From Nannocystaceae bacterium (GTDB lineage: Bacteria; Myxococcota_A; Polyangia; Nannocystales; Nannocystaceae): DNA of 38,418 nucleotides. Positions 1-9,204 of this stretch are shown here, piece by piece; position 1 is the stretch's first letter, and every line of letters begins with the position of its first letter. Where the stretch lies: the NCBI GenBank assembly GCA_019694555.1, contig JAIBBS010000069.1, positions 1 through 38,418 of the forward strand, given 5' to 3'. Under the pieces are notes generated by a model. That model was not told where the DNA came from. It did not search any database and saw only the letters and a program-made list of their open reading frames with translations. A program made the position numbers and the translations under genes.

Positions 1-1046
1 CCGCCGTAGTGTGCGGCCAGGCCCACGTCGATCCGCCACACGCGGTCGTCGCAGGCCGAACGGATGCCTTCCTTCTGTACGGTGTGGCCCACGACCATGC
101 GCGTGACCCCGAGCGCGGTCAACGACTGCCCCAGCCGCGCGCAGACCTCGGGGTCCTCGGTCGACGAGAAGTCGCGGGTCCACACCGGCGCCTGCGGATT
201 CATGATCGCGTCGACCACCGGCCCGGGGTCGCCTTGCAGCTCCCCGCGCAGCAGTGCCTGTACGTCGGCATCGAGCTGCGCGAGCCCGGGCACGTGCTCG
301 GGCAAGATGCCGCCGTGCACGAACGCGGTCGAGCCGACGATCGCGACGATGTGCCGTTGCGCGAGCCGCAGGGCATAGGGCGCGCCGGGCACGAACGCAG
401 CCGCGCGACCACGCAGCTCCGCCGCCACCGCCCCGAGCGCAGGTGCATCGAGCCGCGCCCCCGCGACGCCGTCGAAGTCGTGCGCGCCCGCGGCGGTCAC
501 GTAGCGGAAGTCGCCGAGCACGTTCATGATCTCGTGGTTGCCGTTGAGCGCGATGAAGGCACCGCCGGCGCGCCGGGCCTCGTCCTCGAGGCGCGTGATC
601 AGATCGAGGATCGCCTGCTCGTCGTCGCCGCGGTCGAGCTGATCGCCGGTCTGCACCACCACCAGCGCGCCGCCGACCCAGCGATCGTCGGCGTCGATGG
701 CCCCCGCCAGCCGCAGCACCCGGCGGGTCGCGGTCAGATCGCCGTGCAGATCGCCGATCGCCACGATGCGCGCGGGCTCGGGTCGCCGCAGCGCCGCGAG
801 CGCGTCCGCGCCGCTGCCGCTCGTGATCGATCGTGCACGATCGTCGCCCTTCGCGTCCTCGCGCGACGGCTCGCGCCCGGAGGCCTTGCCGACCGGCCCC
901 GCCGGATGGGGCCCCGAGGCGGACTGCCCCGGCGCGGTCGCGGTCTGCGAGCACGCCCACAGGCCCGCGGCGATCGCCACAGCGACCCCGCACCGGACGA
1001 CCGACCTGCTCGACCCAAGGACCCGGGGCACACGCACGCCCACCAT
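1..1046 (-). CDS. Shewanella-like (PPP-type) metallophosphoesterase lipoprotein, 3' end cut by window edge
   Basis: The minus-strand frame is open from the ATG at 1046 to the window edge (348 codons seen). The four signatures of a dinuclear-metal phosphatase occur in order: GDLHGD at residues 98-103, GDQLDRG at 134-140, NGNHE at 168-172 and VGHT at 319-322. The stretch between the second and third blocks (AILDLITRLEDEARRAGG) and the DFRYVT after GNHE match the Shewanella-like branch of PPP protein phosphatases. The N-terminus has a hydrophobic stretch ending in LWAC at about residues 28-31, a weak lipobox (Trp at -2), so export as a lipoprotein is likely but not certain. About 60 non-conserved residues separate it from the catalytic domain. 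The reading frame ends in IDVGLAAHYGG, close to the end of family members, so only a short C-terminal piece is missing. It is divergent from the HD-GYP gene. The physiological substrate is unknown. Confidence 0.85.
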   Translation of the reverse strand, partial: MVGVRVPRVLGSSRSVVRCGVAVAIAAGLWACSQTATAPGQSASGPHPAGPVGKASGREPSREDAKGDDRARSITSGSGADALAALRRPEPARIVAIGDLHGDLTATRRVLRLAGAIDADDRWVGGALVVVQTGDQLDRGDDEQAILDLITRLEDEARRAGGAFIALNGNHEIMNVLGDFRYVTAAGAHDFDGVAGARLDAPALGAVAAELRGRAAAFVPGAPYALRLAQRHIVAIVGSTAFVHGGILPEHVPGLAQLDADVQALLRGELQGDPGPVVDAIMNPQAPVWTRDFSSTEDPEVCARLGQSLTALGVTRMVVGHTVQKEGIRSACDDRVWRIDVGLAAHYG

Positions 1047-1136
1047 CCTACCCACAGTCGCGGCCCGATGCTCGCTCGACCGGCTTCGATCGCGAGCGCA
1101 ATCCGAACGCAATCGGGCTAACCTCGTGGGCTGGAG

Positions 1137-2240
1137 ATGTCCGTCGTCGCACTCGACACCGGTGCCCTCGGTCGCGTCCTGTTGGTCGACGACGAGCCCG
1201 CGATCCGAAAGGTCATCGAGCGCATGCTCGAGGCCGAGGGCTACGAGGTCCTGCACGCCGGCGACGGCGCCGAGGCGCTCGAGCTGGCGTGGCGAGAGCC
1301 GGTCGACACGATCGTGCTCGACATGCGCATGCCGGGCATGAGCGGACTCGAGGTCTGTCGACAGCTGCGCGCCGACCCTCGCACCGAGCACACGCCGGTG
1401 GTGTTCGTCACCGGCATGGCCGATCGCCAGTTCCGTCGCGACGCGCTGCACGCCGGCGCCACGGATTTCCTCGCCAAGCCCTTCGACGAGATCGAGCTGT
1501 TGGCGCGGCTGCGCAACTCGGTGCGGATCAAGCTCTACTACGACGGCCTCGCACGCGAGCGCACCGACCTGCGCGGCGCGGTGCAGCGTCAGCTCGCCGA
1601 GCTCGAGACCGCCAGCACGCGGCTCGAACGACTGCAGCGCGATCTCGCGGTCGCGCGGCACGAGACCATCGAGCGCCTGGCGCGTGCGGCCGAATACCGC
1701 GACGACGAGACCGCGGCGCACCTGCACCGCATGTCGCACTACTGCCACCTGCTCGCGCGCAAGGCCGAGCTCGACGACTACGCCTGCGAGATGCTGCGCA
1801 TCGCCAGCCCGATGCACGACGTCGGCAAGATCGGGATCCCCGATCACATCCTCCTCAAGCGCGGTCGCCTGACCGCGGAGGAGTACCAGATCATGAAGCA
1901 GCATGCGGAGATCGGCTTCCGCATCCTGTCGGGCTCGGACTCGGAGCTGGTCACGCTCGCCGCCACCATCGCGCACACGCACCACGAGCAGTGGGCCGGC
2001 ACCGGCTACCCCCGCGGGCTGCGCGGCGAGGCGATCCCGATCGAGGGCCGCATCGCCGCGATCGCGGACGTGTTCGACGCGCTGACCAGCGAGCGTCCGT
2101 ACAAGCACGCGTGGCCGGTCGAGGACGCGGTCGCGCACCTGCAGGCCGGCGCGGGCGGCCACTTCGATCCGACGCTGACCGCCATGTTCATCGAGTCGCT
2201 CGACGAGGTGCTCGAGATCCGCGAGCGCTTCGCCGACTGA
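1137..2240 (+). CDS. Response regulator with HD-GYP output domain (cyclic-di-GMP phosphodiesterase)
   Basis: 367 aa. The receiver domain covers residues about 13-130, with acidic pocket D18/D19, phospho-acceptor D62 (IVLDMRMPG), T92 and K114. A helical linker (about 135-185, predicted coiled coil) leads to an HD-GYP domain: HDVGKIGIPD with HD at 227-228, HHE at 282-284 and an intact GTGYP at 288-292. Proteins of this architecture hydrolyse cyclic di-GMP to pGpG or GMP and are switched by a partner histidine kinase. No kinase gene lies next to it, so it is an orphan regulator. The metal ligands and the GYP motif are all present, so catalytic activity is expected. The ATG at 1137 has GGAG touching it with no spacer, so this is a weak start. 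No alternative start improves it without losing the receiver domain. Confidence 0.93.
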   Translation: MSVVALDTGALGRVLLVDDEPAIRKVIERMLEAEGYEVLHAGDGAEALELAWREPVDTIVLDMRMPGMSGLEVCRQLRADPRTEHTPVVFVTGMADRQFRRDALHAGATDFLAKPFDEIELLARLRNSVRIKLYYDGLARERTDLRGAVQRQLAELETASTRLERLQRDLAVARHETIERLARAAEYRDDETAAHLHRMSHYCHLLARKAELDDYACEMLRIASPMHDVGKIGIPDHILLKRGRLTAEEYQIMKQHAEIGFRILSGSDSELVTLAATIAHTHHEQWAGTGYPRGLRGEAIPIEGRIAAIADVFDALTSERPYKHAWPVEDAVAHLQAGAGGHFDPTLTAMFIESLDEVLEIRERFAD

Positions 2241-2261
2241 GCTCCAACGACCACGGCCATG

Positions 2262-2284
2262 GGGAAGGTCGGCCCGCCCTTCCC
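2262..2284. terminator. Short hairpin between convergent genes
   Basis: GGGAAGG (2262-2268) pairs with CCTTCCC (2278-2284) across a 9-nt loop. It sits 21 nt after the HD-GYP stop and 32 nt before the stop of the convergent DksA-like gene. There is no T-tract, so it may serve as a bidirectional pause or mRNA 3'-end structure rather than a classical terminator. Confidence 0.35.
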
Positions 2285-2316
2285 TCCGTCGGGCAAGGCC
2301 CGCCGGCGTGCCCAAC

Positions 2317-2703
2317 TCAGTACGGCGTCTCGTCGTCGTCGCGCTCGACCTGGCGGGCACGTGCACGCTCGCGCTCGAGCTGCTCGAGCGCCTCGACGGT
2401 GTAGCGCGTGGTCGGCTCGCTGCGCAGGCGCGCCAACGGGATCGGCTCGCCGGTCTCCTCGCAGATGCCGTAGCTGCCGTCGGCCATGCGCGCGAGCGCA
2501 GCTTCGACGTCCTGCAGCCGTCGGCGCTCGTGATCCGCGAGCCGCACCGACCGCTCGAGTCGCGCGTCTTCGGCGGCGTGGTCCTGCATGTCGCCGATCG
2601 CATCGTCGGCGACCGGGGCCTCGGCACGGGCGCGCAGACGCGTCCGCTCCGCCAGCAACGTCGCACGCAGCTCTTCGAGCGCAGCCGCCCCGAGGTGATC
2701 CAT
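2317..2703 (-). CDS. DksA/TraR-family protein with degenerate zinc finger
   Basis: 128 aa with an N-terminal helical hairpin (residues about 5-75) and a C-terminal finger region YGICEETGEPI...PTTRYTVEA, the layout of the DksA/TraR family that reaches into the RNA polymerase secondary channel and mediates stringent control. The canonical C-x2-C-x17-C-x2-C zinc ligands would fall at 81, 84, 102 and 105. Only C81 is Cys; the others are T84, T102 and A105, so zinc binding is probably lost, as in cysteine-poor DksA relatives. The hairpin turn is acidic (DDAIGDMQDHAAED, 33-46), comparable to the functional DksA tip. The ATG at 2703 is followed upstream within 12 nt by a palindromic repeat element. 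It could regulate transcription or be a paralogue with altered redox response. Confidence 0.85.
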   Translation of the reverse strand: MDHLGAAALEELRATLLAERTRLRARAEAPVADDAIGDMQDHAAEDARLERSVRLADHERRRLQDVEAALARMADGSYGICEETGEPIPLARLRSEPTTRYTVEALEQLERERARARQVERDDDETPY

Positions 2704-2714
2704 CGCCGCCCGAC

Positions 2715-2800
2715 GCTAGCAGCCCGCGGTGAAACCCGCCAACCCGAGAACGGCGCCCTCGCCGTGCACGCGCTGCCGGGTTTCGTCGCGGGTTGCTCGC
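2715..2800. repeat. Inverted-repeat (REP/MITE-like) element, copy A
   Basis: The left end GCTAGCAGCCCGCGGTGAAA (from 2715) is mirrored at 2778-2800, where the complement reads GCGAGCAACCCGCGACGAAA; about 18 of 22 positions match. The left end is also nearly identical to the left end of the element at 25,021 over about 40 nt, including the shared inner word CGAGAAC. It lies between the start of the DksA-like gene and the sirtuin gene. It carries no coding potential of its own. It is likely a REP-like palindrome or small non-autonomous mobile element. Confidence 0.6.
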
Positions 2801-2865
2801 ACGCCCGCCCCGCGAGCGGACGCCGGACGATTGCGACCGCCGCGGTTGCGCGTCAGCATGACGAG

Positions 2866-3684
<819 letters not shown>

Positions 3685-3708
3685 GTCTGGTACCGTTTCG
3701 CGCCAACC

Positions 3709-5307
3709 ATGGCGGAGCACGACCACGACTTCGTCATCATCGGATCGGGCTTCGGCGGCAGCACGGCCGCGCTGCGGCTGGTCGAAAAGGGCTACCGCGT
3801 GCTCGTGCTCGAGAAGGGCCGTGAGCTCGGTGCCGACGACTTCCCCAAGTCGAACTGGGACCTGCGCCGCTACATGTGGCTGCCGCTGCTGGGCTTCCGC
3901 GGCCTGTTCAAGATGACGTTCTTCCGCCACGTCACCGTGCTCTCGGGCGTGGGCGTGGGCGGCGGTTCGCTGGTCTATGCGTGCACGCACCCGGTGCCGA
4001 AGGACTCGTTCTTCACCGCGCCGGCGTGGGCCAGCCTCGCCGACTGGAAGCAGGAGCTGCAGCCGCACTACGCCGAGGCCAAGCGCATGCTCGGCGTGAG
4101 CGAGACGCCGTTTCGCACCCGCACCGACGAGGTGCTGCAGGAGATCGCGCGCGACCGCGGCATGCCCGAGGCATTCGAGCCGACCCAGGTCGCGGTCTAC
4201 TTCGGTCGCCCCGGTGAGACCGTGCCCGATCCCTACTTCGGCGGCCGCGGCCCCACGCGCACCGGCTGCATCCGCTGCGGCGGCTGCATGCTCGGCTGTC
4301 GCAACAACGCCAAGAACACGCTCGACAAGAACTACCTGCACCTCGCGCGGCAGGCCGGTGCGCAGCTGCATGCCGACACCGAGGTCACCGCGGTGCGACC
4401 GCTGCCGCAAGGCGGCTATCGCATCACCGCCAAGGCCGGTCGCGGACTGCTGCGCCGCCGCACGGTCGAGTACACCGCCGCGCGCGTCATCTTCGCGGGC
4501 GGCGTGCTCGGCACCGTGCCGCTGCTGCTGCGCATGCAGCAGGACCCCGCGGGCCTGCCCAATCTCTCGCCGTGCCTGGGTCGCTCGATCCGCACCAACT
4601 CGGAGTCGCTGATCGGCGTGATCTCGCGGCGGCGCGACGTGGATCTGTCCAAGGGCATCGCGATCGGCTCGATCCTCCAGACCGACGACAACTCGCACCT
4701 CGAGCCGGTGCGGTTCTCGGCCGGATCGGGGCTGTTCCGGCTGCTGGTGGCCCCGCACGCACCGGGCGAGTCGGTGTTCATCCGCGTTGCGCGACTGTTC
4801 GCGACGGTGATCCGCAGCCCGCTCGCGGTGCTGCGCGCCATGACCGTGCCCGACCTGTCGAAGCAGACCACCATCTTGCTGTACATGCGCACCGCCGACG
4901 GCACGCTGCGCTTCCGGCTCAACTGGCGCGGCAAGATGGTCAGCGCGCAGGACAGCGGCGCCGCACCGACCGCGAGTCTGCCGGAGGCCACCAGCCTCGC
5001 GCGCGACGTCGCGACCAAGCTCGACGGCCTGCCGGTGTCGCTGGTGACCGAGACGTTGTTCGACATCCCGACCACCGCGCACATCCTCGGCGGCTGCCCC
5101 ATGGGCGGCTCGGCAGCCGACGGCGTGATCGATCGCGACCACCGCGTGTTCGGCTACGACGGACTCTACGTCATGGACGGCGCGGCGTTCTCGGCCAACC
5201 CCGGCGTGAACCCGTCGCTGACGATCGTCGCCATGACCGAGCGCGCGGTGGCACGGATCCCCGCGCGCGCCAGCGCGGACGCCGGGCCCCCGCGGCTGGC
5301 GTCCTGA
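3709..5307 (+). CDS. GMC-type FAD oxidoreductase, cholesterol-oxidase-like, with four-Cys insertion
   Basis: 532 aa. The FAD dinucleotide-binding motif IIGSGFGGSTAALRL starts at residue 10, followed by EKG of the beta2 acidic end and GVGVGGGSLVY near 80. The C-terminus carries HILGGCPMGG and NPGVNPSLTIVA, the His/Asn active-site blocks of GMC oxidases. Between them is GCIRCGGCMLGC, a C-x2-C-x2-C-x3-C cluster at 187, 190, 193 and 197 followed by NNAKNTLDKNYL. This is the ferredoxin-like insertion seen in ChoD-type actinobacterial cholesterol oxidases and relatives. The family oxidises secondary alcohols, often sterols, but the substrate cannot be read from sequence. There is no signal peptide or Tat motif, so it is cytosolic or peripheral at the membrane. 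It is probably in one transcript with the sirtuin and the hydrolase. A cyclopropylsterol isomerase elsewhere in the window makes a sterol substrate plausible. Confidence 0.88.
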   Translation: MAEHDHDFVIIGSGFGGSTAALRLVEKGYRVLVLEKGRELGADDFPKSNWDLRRYMWLPLLGFRGLFKMTFFRHVTVLSGVGVGGGSLVYACTHPVPKDSFFTAPAWASLADWKQELQPHYAEAKRMLGVSETPFRTRTDEVLQEIARDRGMPEAFEPTQVAVYFGRPGETVPDPYFGGRGPTRTGCIRCGGCMLGCRNNAKNTLDKNYLHLARQAGAQLHADTEVTAVRPLPQGGYRITAKAGRGLLRRRTVEYTAARVIFAGGVLGTVPLLLRMQQDPAGLPNLSPCLGRSIRTNSESLIGVISRRRDVDLSKGIAIGSILQTDDNSHLEPVRFSAGSGLFRLLVAPHAPGESVFIRVARLFATVIRSPLAVLRAMTVPDLSKQTTILLYMRTADGTLRFRLNWRGKMVSAQDSGAAPTASLPEATSLARDVATKLDGLPVSLVTETLFDIPTTAHILGGCPMGGSAADGVIDRDHRVFGYDGLYVMDGAAFSANPGVNPSLTIVAMTERAVARIPARASADAGPPRLAS

Positions 5308-5316
5308 AGACCACGC

Positions 5317-6321
5317 GTGGACTCGATCACGCAGGGCTTGCTCGGCGCCGCAGCGGCGCAGGCCGTGCTCGCGCGACGGCTGGGCCCCCGCACGTGGCGA
5401 TGGGGCGCGCTCGGGGGCATGGCCGCCGATCTCGACATCCTGATCCGCAGCAGCGACGACCCGCTGGTCGCGCTGGTGTGGCACCGCCACTTCACGCACA
5501 GCCTCGCGTTCGTGCCGCTGGGCGGGCTGCTGTGCGCGCTGCCGTGGCTGCTGCGCAAGCGCTGGCGCGCCGATCGCTGGGCCATCCTCGCGGCCACCAC
5601 CATCGGCTACGCGACCCACGGCTTGCTCGACGCGTTCACGACCTACGGCACCCAGCTGTGGTGGCCGTTCTCGTCGACGCGCGTGGCGTGGGACTGGGTC
5701 GCGATCGTCGATCCGATCTACAGCGGCATCCTGTTCGCCGGTGTGTGGCTGTCGCGTCGCCGACGCAGCCCGCGATCCGCCCTCGCGGCGCTGATCGCCT
5801 CGTCGATGTACCTCGCGCTCGGCGGAGTGCTGCACGCGCGCGCGGTCGCAGCCGCGCGTCAGCTCGCGCAGTCGCGGGGCCACGTGCTCGCGCGCGTCGA
5901 CGCGTTCCCACAGCTCCCGGTCGACTTCGTGTGGCGCACGGCCTACCGCGCCAACGGTCGCATCTGGATCGACGAGGCGCGCACGCCGTGGTTCGGTGCG
6001 GTGCGCATCCGCGAGGGTGAGTCGCTGCCGGTGGTGGACCCGGAGCAACCCGGCGCGCTCGCCGACGGGCTCGCCAGCGATCGGCGGGCGGCCGAGGCCC
6101 TGCGCACCTTCGCGTGGTTCGCCGACGGTTGGATCGCGCGCGCGCCCGGCGAGGGCGTGCAGCTGGTCGACCTGCGCTACGGCACCGCGGCGCGCACGGT
6201 CGCGCCGCTGTGGACGCTGGAGCTGCGGCCCGGCACGACGCAGCCGGCGGTCTTGCACACGACCCGGCCGGCGCCGGGGGAATTCGCCCGCGCGCGGTGG
6301 TCCGAGATCGTCGGCGACTGA
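5317..6321 (+). CDS. Membrane-bound metal-dependent hydrolase (YdjM/COG1988 family)
   Basis: 334 aa from a GTG 9 nt after the GMC stop. The N-terminal 160 residues follow the YdjM-like family: MDSITQGLLGAA, HRHFTHSLAF, GYATHGLLDAFTTYGT and WPF, with conserved His and Asp residues presumed to bind metal, and four to five hydrophobic segments. The last 150 residues are soluble and less conserved (PVDFVWRTAYRANG, WFADGWIA, DLRYG), as in longer family members. The biochemical substrate of the family is not established. Context suggests co-expression with the sterol-oxidase-like gene. It ends 13 nt before the stop of the convergent TPR kinase. Confidence 0.85.
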   Translation: MDSITQGLLGAAAAQAVLARRLGPRTWRWGALGGMAADLDILIRSSDDPLVALVWHRHFTHSLAFVPLGGLLCALPWLLRKRWRADRWAILAATTIGYATHGLLDAFTTYGTQLWWPFSSTRVAWDWVAIVDPIYSGILFAGVWLSRRRRSPRSALAALIASSMYLALGGVLHARAVAAARQLAQSRGHVLARVDAFPQLPVDFVWRTAYRANGRIWIDEARTPWFGAVRIREGESLPVVDPEQPGALADGLASDRRAAEALRTFAWFADGWIARAPGEGVQLVDLRYGTAARTVAPLWTLELRPGTTQPAVLHTTRPAPGEFARARWSEIVGD

Positions 6322-6334
6322 AGCCGCGCTCGGA

Positions 6335-9136
6335 TCAGCTCGGCGGCAACGCGGCGAGCATCGCATCGACGCGCTGCAGTGGACCGGCACCGCGCGGCCC
6401 CGCGGCCTCGAAGCCCTGCCGCGCCTGCACGCCGAGCGCGCGCGCCTCGGCGGCGGCGCCGGCCTCACCGCGCTGCAACGCGAGCCGGGCCAGACCGAAG
6501 CGCGTCTCGGCCAGCTGCACCGGATCGCCGCCGTGTTCGTGGATCGCGAGCGCACGCGCGAGGTGCTCCTGCGCGCGCGCGAGCTCGCCCGACGCCAGCT
6601 CGGCCAGGCCCAGGCCCGTGAGCGCGACACCGGTGTACTGGTGTTGCGCGCCCAGCCGCGCCTCGAGCTGCGCCGCGGCGCTGCGGTACTGCGCGAGCGC
6701 CTCCGGCACGCGCCCCTGCTGCAGCCGCGCCTCGGCCAGGTTCGCGAGCAGGATCGCCGCGAGCGGGTGCGCGGCGTTGGGCCCCTGCAACATCGACAGC
6801 CCGCGCTCGTAGTGCCCGGCGGACTCGTCGAAGCGCTGCATGCCCGAGAGCACCACGCCGACGTTGTTGAGCTGCATCGCCAGCGACAGCCCCTCGCGCA
6901 CGCCGTTGCGTTCGAGCACCGCGAGCGCGCGGCGGTGATCGTCGAGCGCGGCGTCGAAGTCACCCAGGGCCTGCTGCGCGTTGCCGCGATTCTCGAGCGC
7001 GGTCGCGATGGCGGGGTGCGCCGGGCCCAGCTGCGCCAGCTGCAGGTCGAGCGCACGCTGGTAGTAGTCGCGCGCGACCTCGTAGTGACCGTACTCGTAG
7101 TGGACGCTGCCGATGTCCATCAACAGCGTGGCGAGGTTGTCCTCGTCCACATCGGCCAACGACAACGCCTCCTCGAGCAGCGTGAGGGCCGGCTCGTAGC
7201 GACCGCGGTCGGTGGCGAGGATGGCCTCGTTGACCAACAGCCGCATGCGCGCGCCCGGCGTGCTGCCCAGTCGCTGCAGCACCGCCTTGGCCGCGCCGAG
7301 GAACCACTCGCCGCGGGCGTCGTCGCGCTGCAGGTGTCCGACGACGTAGACCAGGTCGGTCAGCAGGCCCAGGCGCAGGCGATGGATGCCGTGGCGCTCG
7401 GCCAGGTGCAGCGCCTCGTCGAGCATGCCGGCCGCGCGTGCGGCATCGCCCAGCGCGCTGTCGACCGAGGCCGAGTGGTACAGCACCCACGCGAGCGTGG
7501 GCCCGTGCGCGAGCTCGCGGCCGGCGACGATCGCGAGCTCCATCTCGCCGCGTGCCTCGAACAGTCGCCCGGCGTCGGCGAGCGCGCGGGCTCGCAGCGC
7601 ATCGCGGCGGATCGCGGCGGCGCGCTCGCGCGCGGCCGGTTGCTCGGGTTGCGACGAGACCTCGCGCAGCGCCTCGACGTCGCCGCACTCGGCCGGGTTG
7701 GGCACGCCGACCGCGGCGGTGACGGCATGCTCGACCACTGCGGTGTCGGCCTCGCCGAACAGCTCGACCACGCGCGCGAGCTGCTCGCGGACATCCGCGA
7801 GGCAGCTGCTGCGCAGGCCGTAGATCTCGGCGGTCTGGTCGCCGCGCACCAGCAGCGCCTCACAGGCGTCGCCGGCCTGCGCGCGCCACTGCTCCGCGTG
7901 CACGTCGAGCACGCGCGCGGCGGTGGCCCAGGTGTCGCCGGCGAAGGCGGCCCCGGTCTGCGCGAAGGCAGCGCGTGCGCGCTCGGCCGCGTCGGGCGAC
8001 CACACCGCCGCGATGGCCTCGCGCTCCTGTGCGCAGCGCTGCGCCGGCGTGCGCGCCTCGTCGGGCACGAACTGCAGCGACACCGCCGCGATCGCGGCGC
8101 CACCGACCACGAGCGCGCCGAGGTTGCGTCGCGTCCGTGTCGGCGCCATCGCGGCCAGCAGCGCCGACATCGACGGGTACCGCTCGGCCGGGTCGGTCGC
8201 GAGGCCGCGGATCAACGCTCGGCGCAGGTTGCCGCCCAGGTGCACGCCCGCCGGCAGCGGTCGCATGCGCCCGGCGACGACGTTGCGATGCAGCGTGCCG
8301 TGGGCGTCGGCCTCGAAGGGTCGCTCGCCGCACAGCGCCTCCCAGGCCGTGACGCAGAAGCTGAACTGATCGGCGCGGGCATCGGCCGCGCGACCCAGCA
8401 GCACCTCGGGCGCGATGTAGCCGGGCGTGCCCAACACCGCGCCGTCCTCGGTCATGCGCTCGCCCAGTCGCGTCGCCGGCCGTCCGGCGCGCGGCCCGTC
8501 GTCCGAGGACGAGCCCGAGTCGCCCGAGCTGCGCGCGGCGAGCTGTTGCGGATCGCGGGCGAGACCGAAGTCGACCACGCGGACCTCGCCGTCGGCCCCC
8601 ACGAGCACGTTGGTGGGCTTGAAGTCCAGGTGCACCAGGCCCGCCGCATGCGCGGCGGCGAGGCCACGGCCCGCGCGGGTGAGCACCCGCAGGATCTCGC
8701 GTTGCCCGTGGCGCGCCTGCACCATCCACTCGCGCAGCGTGACGCCTTCGACCAGCTCCATCGCGAGGTAGACCTCGCCCGCGACCAGCCCGACGTCGAA
8801 CACCCGCACGACGTTGCCATGCGACAGCCGCGCGAGCGCCTGGGCCTCGCGCAGCAAGCGTTGTGATCCCGAACCGAAGCGATTCGAGTCGCGATCGTGC
8901 ATGAGCTTGAGCGCAACGCTGCGATCGAGCTCGGGATCGTAGGCGACCCACACCACGCTCATGCCGCCGGCACCCAGCGGTCGCAGCAACACGTAGCGGC
9001 CGAAGGTCTCGCCGGCATGGTGCGCCGCGAACAACGCCTCGTCGGCGAGCATCACCGCGCCGGTGTCGTCGACGCGACGGGTCTCGAGGCTGTCGAGATC
9101 CAGCGTGCGCGTCTGTGTCTGTCGCGAGTCCCCCAC
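6335..9136 (-). CDS. Serine/threonine protein kinase with TPR tail (HLD variant)
   Basis: 933 aa from the GTG at 9136, which has GGAG 9 nt upstream; an ATG at 9052 is an alternative, 28 codons shorter, without a ribosome site. The kinase domain is about 48-325: glycine loop LGAGGMSVV (54-62), lysine K77, catalytic loop HLDFKPTN (169-176), DFG at 189-191 and APE at 242-244. The usual HRD is HLD, so the Arg that senses activation-loop phosphorylation is lost while the catalytic Asp is kept. One transmembrane helix (about 338-356) separates a cytoplasmic kinase from a C-terminal region of roughly 8 TPR units. This is a common myxobacterial arrangement for coupling protein-protein sensing to phosphorylation. 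It is encoded 68 nt downstream of the MFS gene on the same strand, possibly in one transcript. Confidence 0.92.
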   Translation of the reverse strand: MGDSRQTQTRTLDLDSLETRRVDDTGAVMLADEALFAAHHAGETFGRYVLLRPLGAGGMSVVWVAYDPELDRSVALKLMHDRDSNRFGSGSQRLLREAQALARLSHGNVVRVFDVGLVAGEVYLAMELVEGVTLREWMVQARHGQREILRVLTRAGRGLAAAHAAGLVHLDFKPTNVLVGADGEVRVVDFGLARDPQQLAARSSGDSGSSSDDGPRAGRPATRLGERMTEDGAVLGTPGYIAPEVLLGRAADARADQFSFCVTAWEALCGERPFEADAHGTLHRNVVAGRMRPLPAGVHLGGNLRRALIRGLATDPAERYPSMSALLAAMAPTRTRRNLGALVVGGAAIAAVSLQFVPDEARTPAQRCAQEREAIAAVWSPDAAERARAAFAQTGAAFAGDTWATAARVLDVHAEQWRAQAGDACEALLVRGDQTAEIYGLRSSCLADVREQLARVVELFGEADTAVVEHAVTAAVGVPNPAECGDVEALREVSSQPEQPAARERAAAIRRDALRARALADAGRLFEARGEMELAIVAGRELAHGPTLAWVLYHSASVDSALGDAARAAGMLDEALHLAERHGIHRLRLGLLTDLVYVVGHLQRDDARGEWFLGAAKAVLQRLGSTPGARMRLLVNEAILATDRGRYEPALTLLEEALSLADVDEDNLATLLMDIGSVHYEYGHYEVARDYYQRALDLQLAQLGPAHPAIATALENRGNAQQALGDFDAALDDHRRALAVLERNGVREGLSLAMQLNNVGVVLSGMQRFDESAGHYERGLSMLQGPNAAHPLAAILLANLAEARLQQGRVPEALAQYRSAAAQLEARLGAQHQYTGVALTGLGLAELASGELARAQEHLARALAIHEHGGDPVQLAETRFGLARLALQRGEAGAAAEARALGVQARQGFEAAGPRGAGPLQRVDAMLAALPPS

Positions 9137-9204
9137 GCGTGCCGACTCCAGCTTGCCGCCGGCTTCGCCCGACGGGAAGGGCCGCGGCCGATCGCCGCGC
9201 GGCG

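Noticed and set aside
5996..8866. A 956-codon plus-strand open frame opposite the first TPR kinase
   Set aside because: Composition artefact; the minus strand encodes a complete kinase with all motifs.
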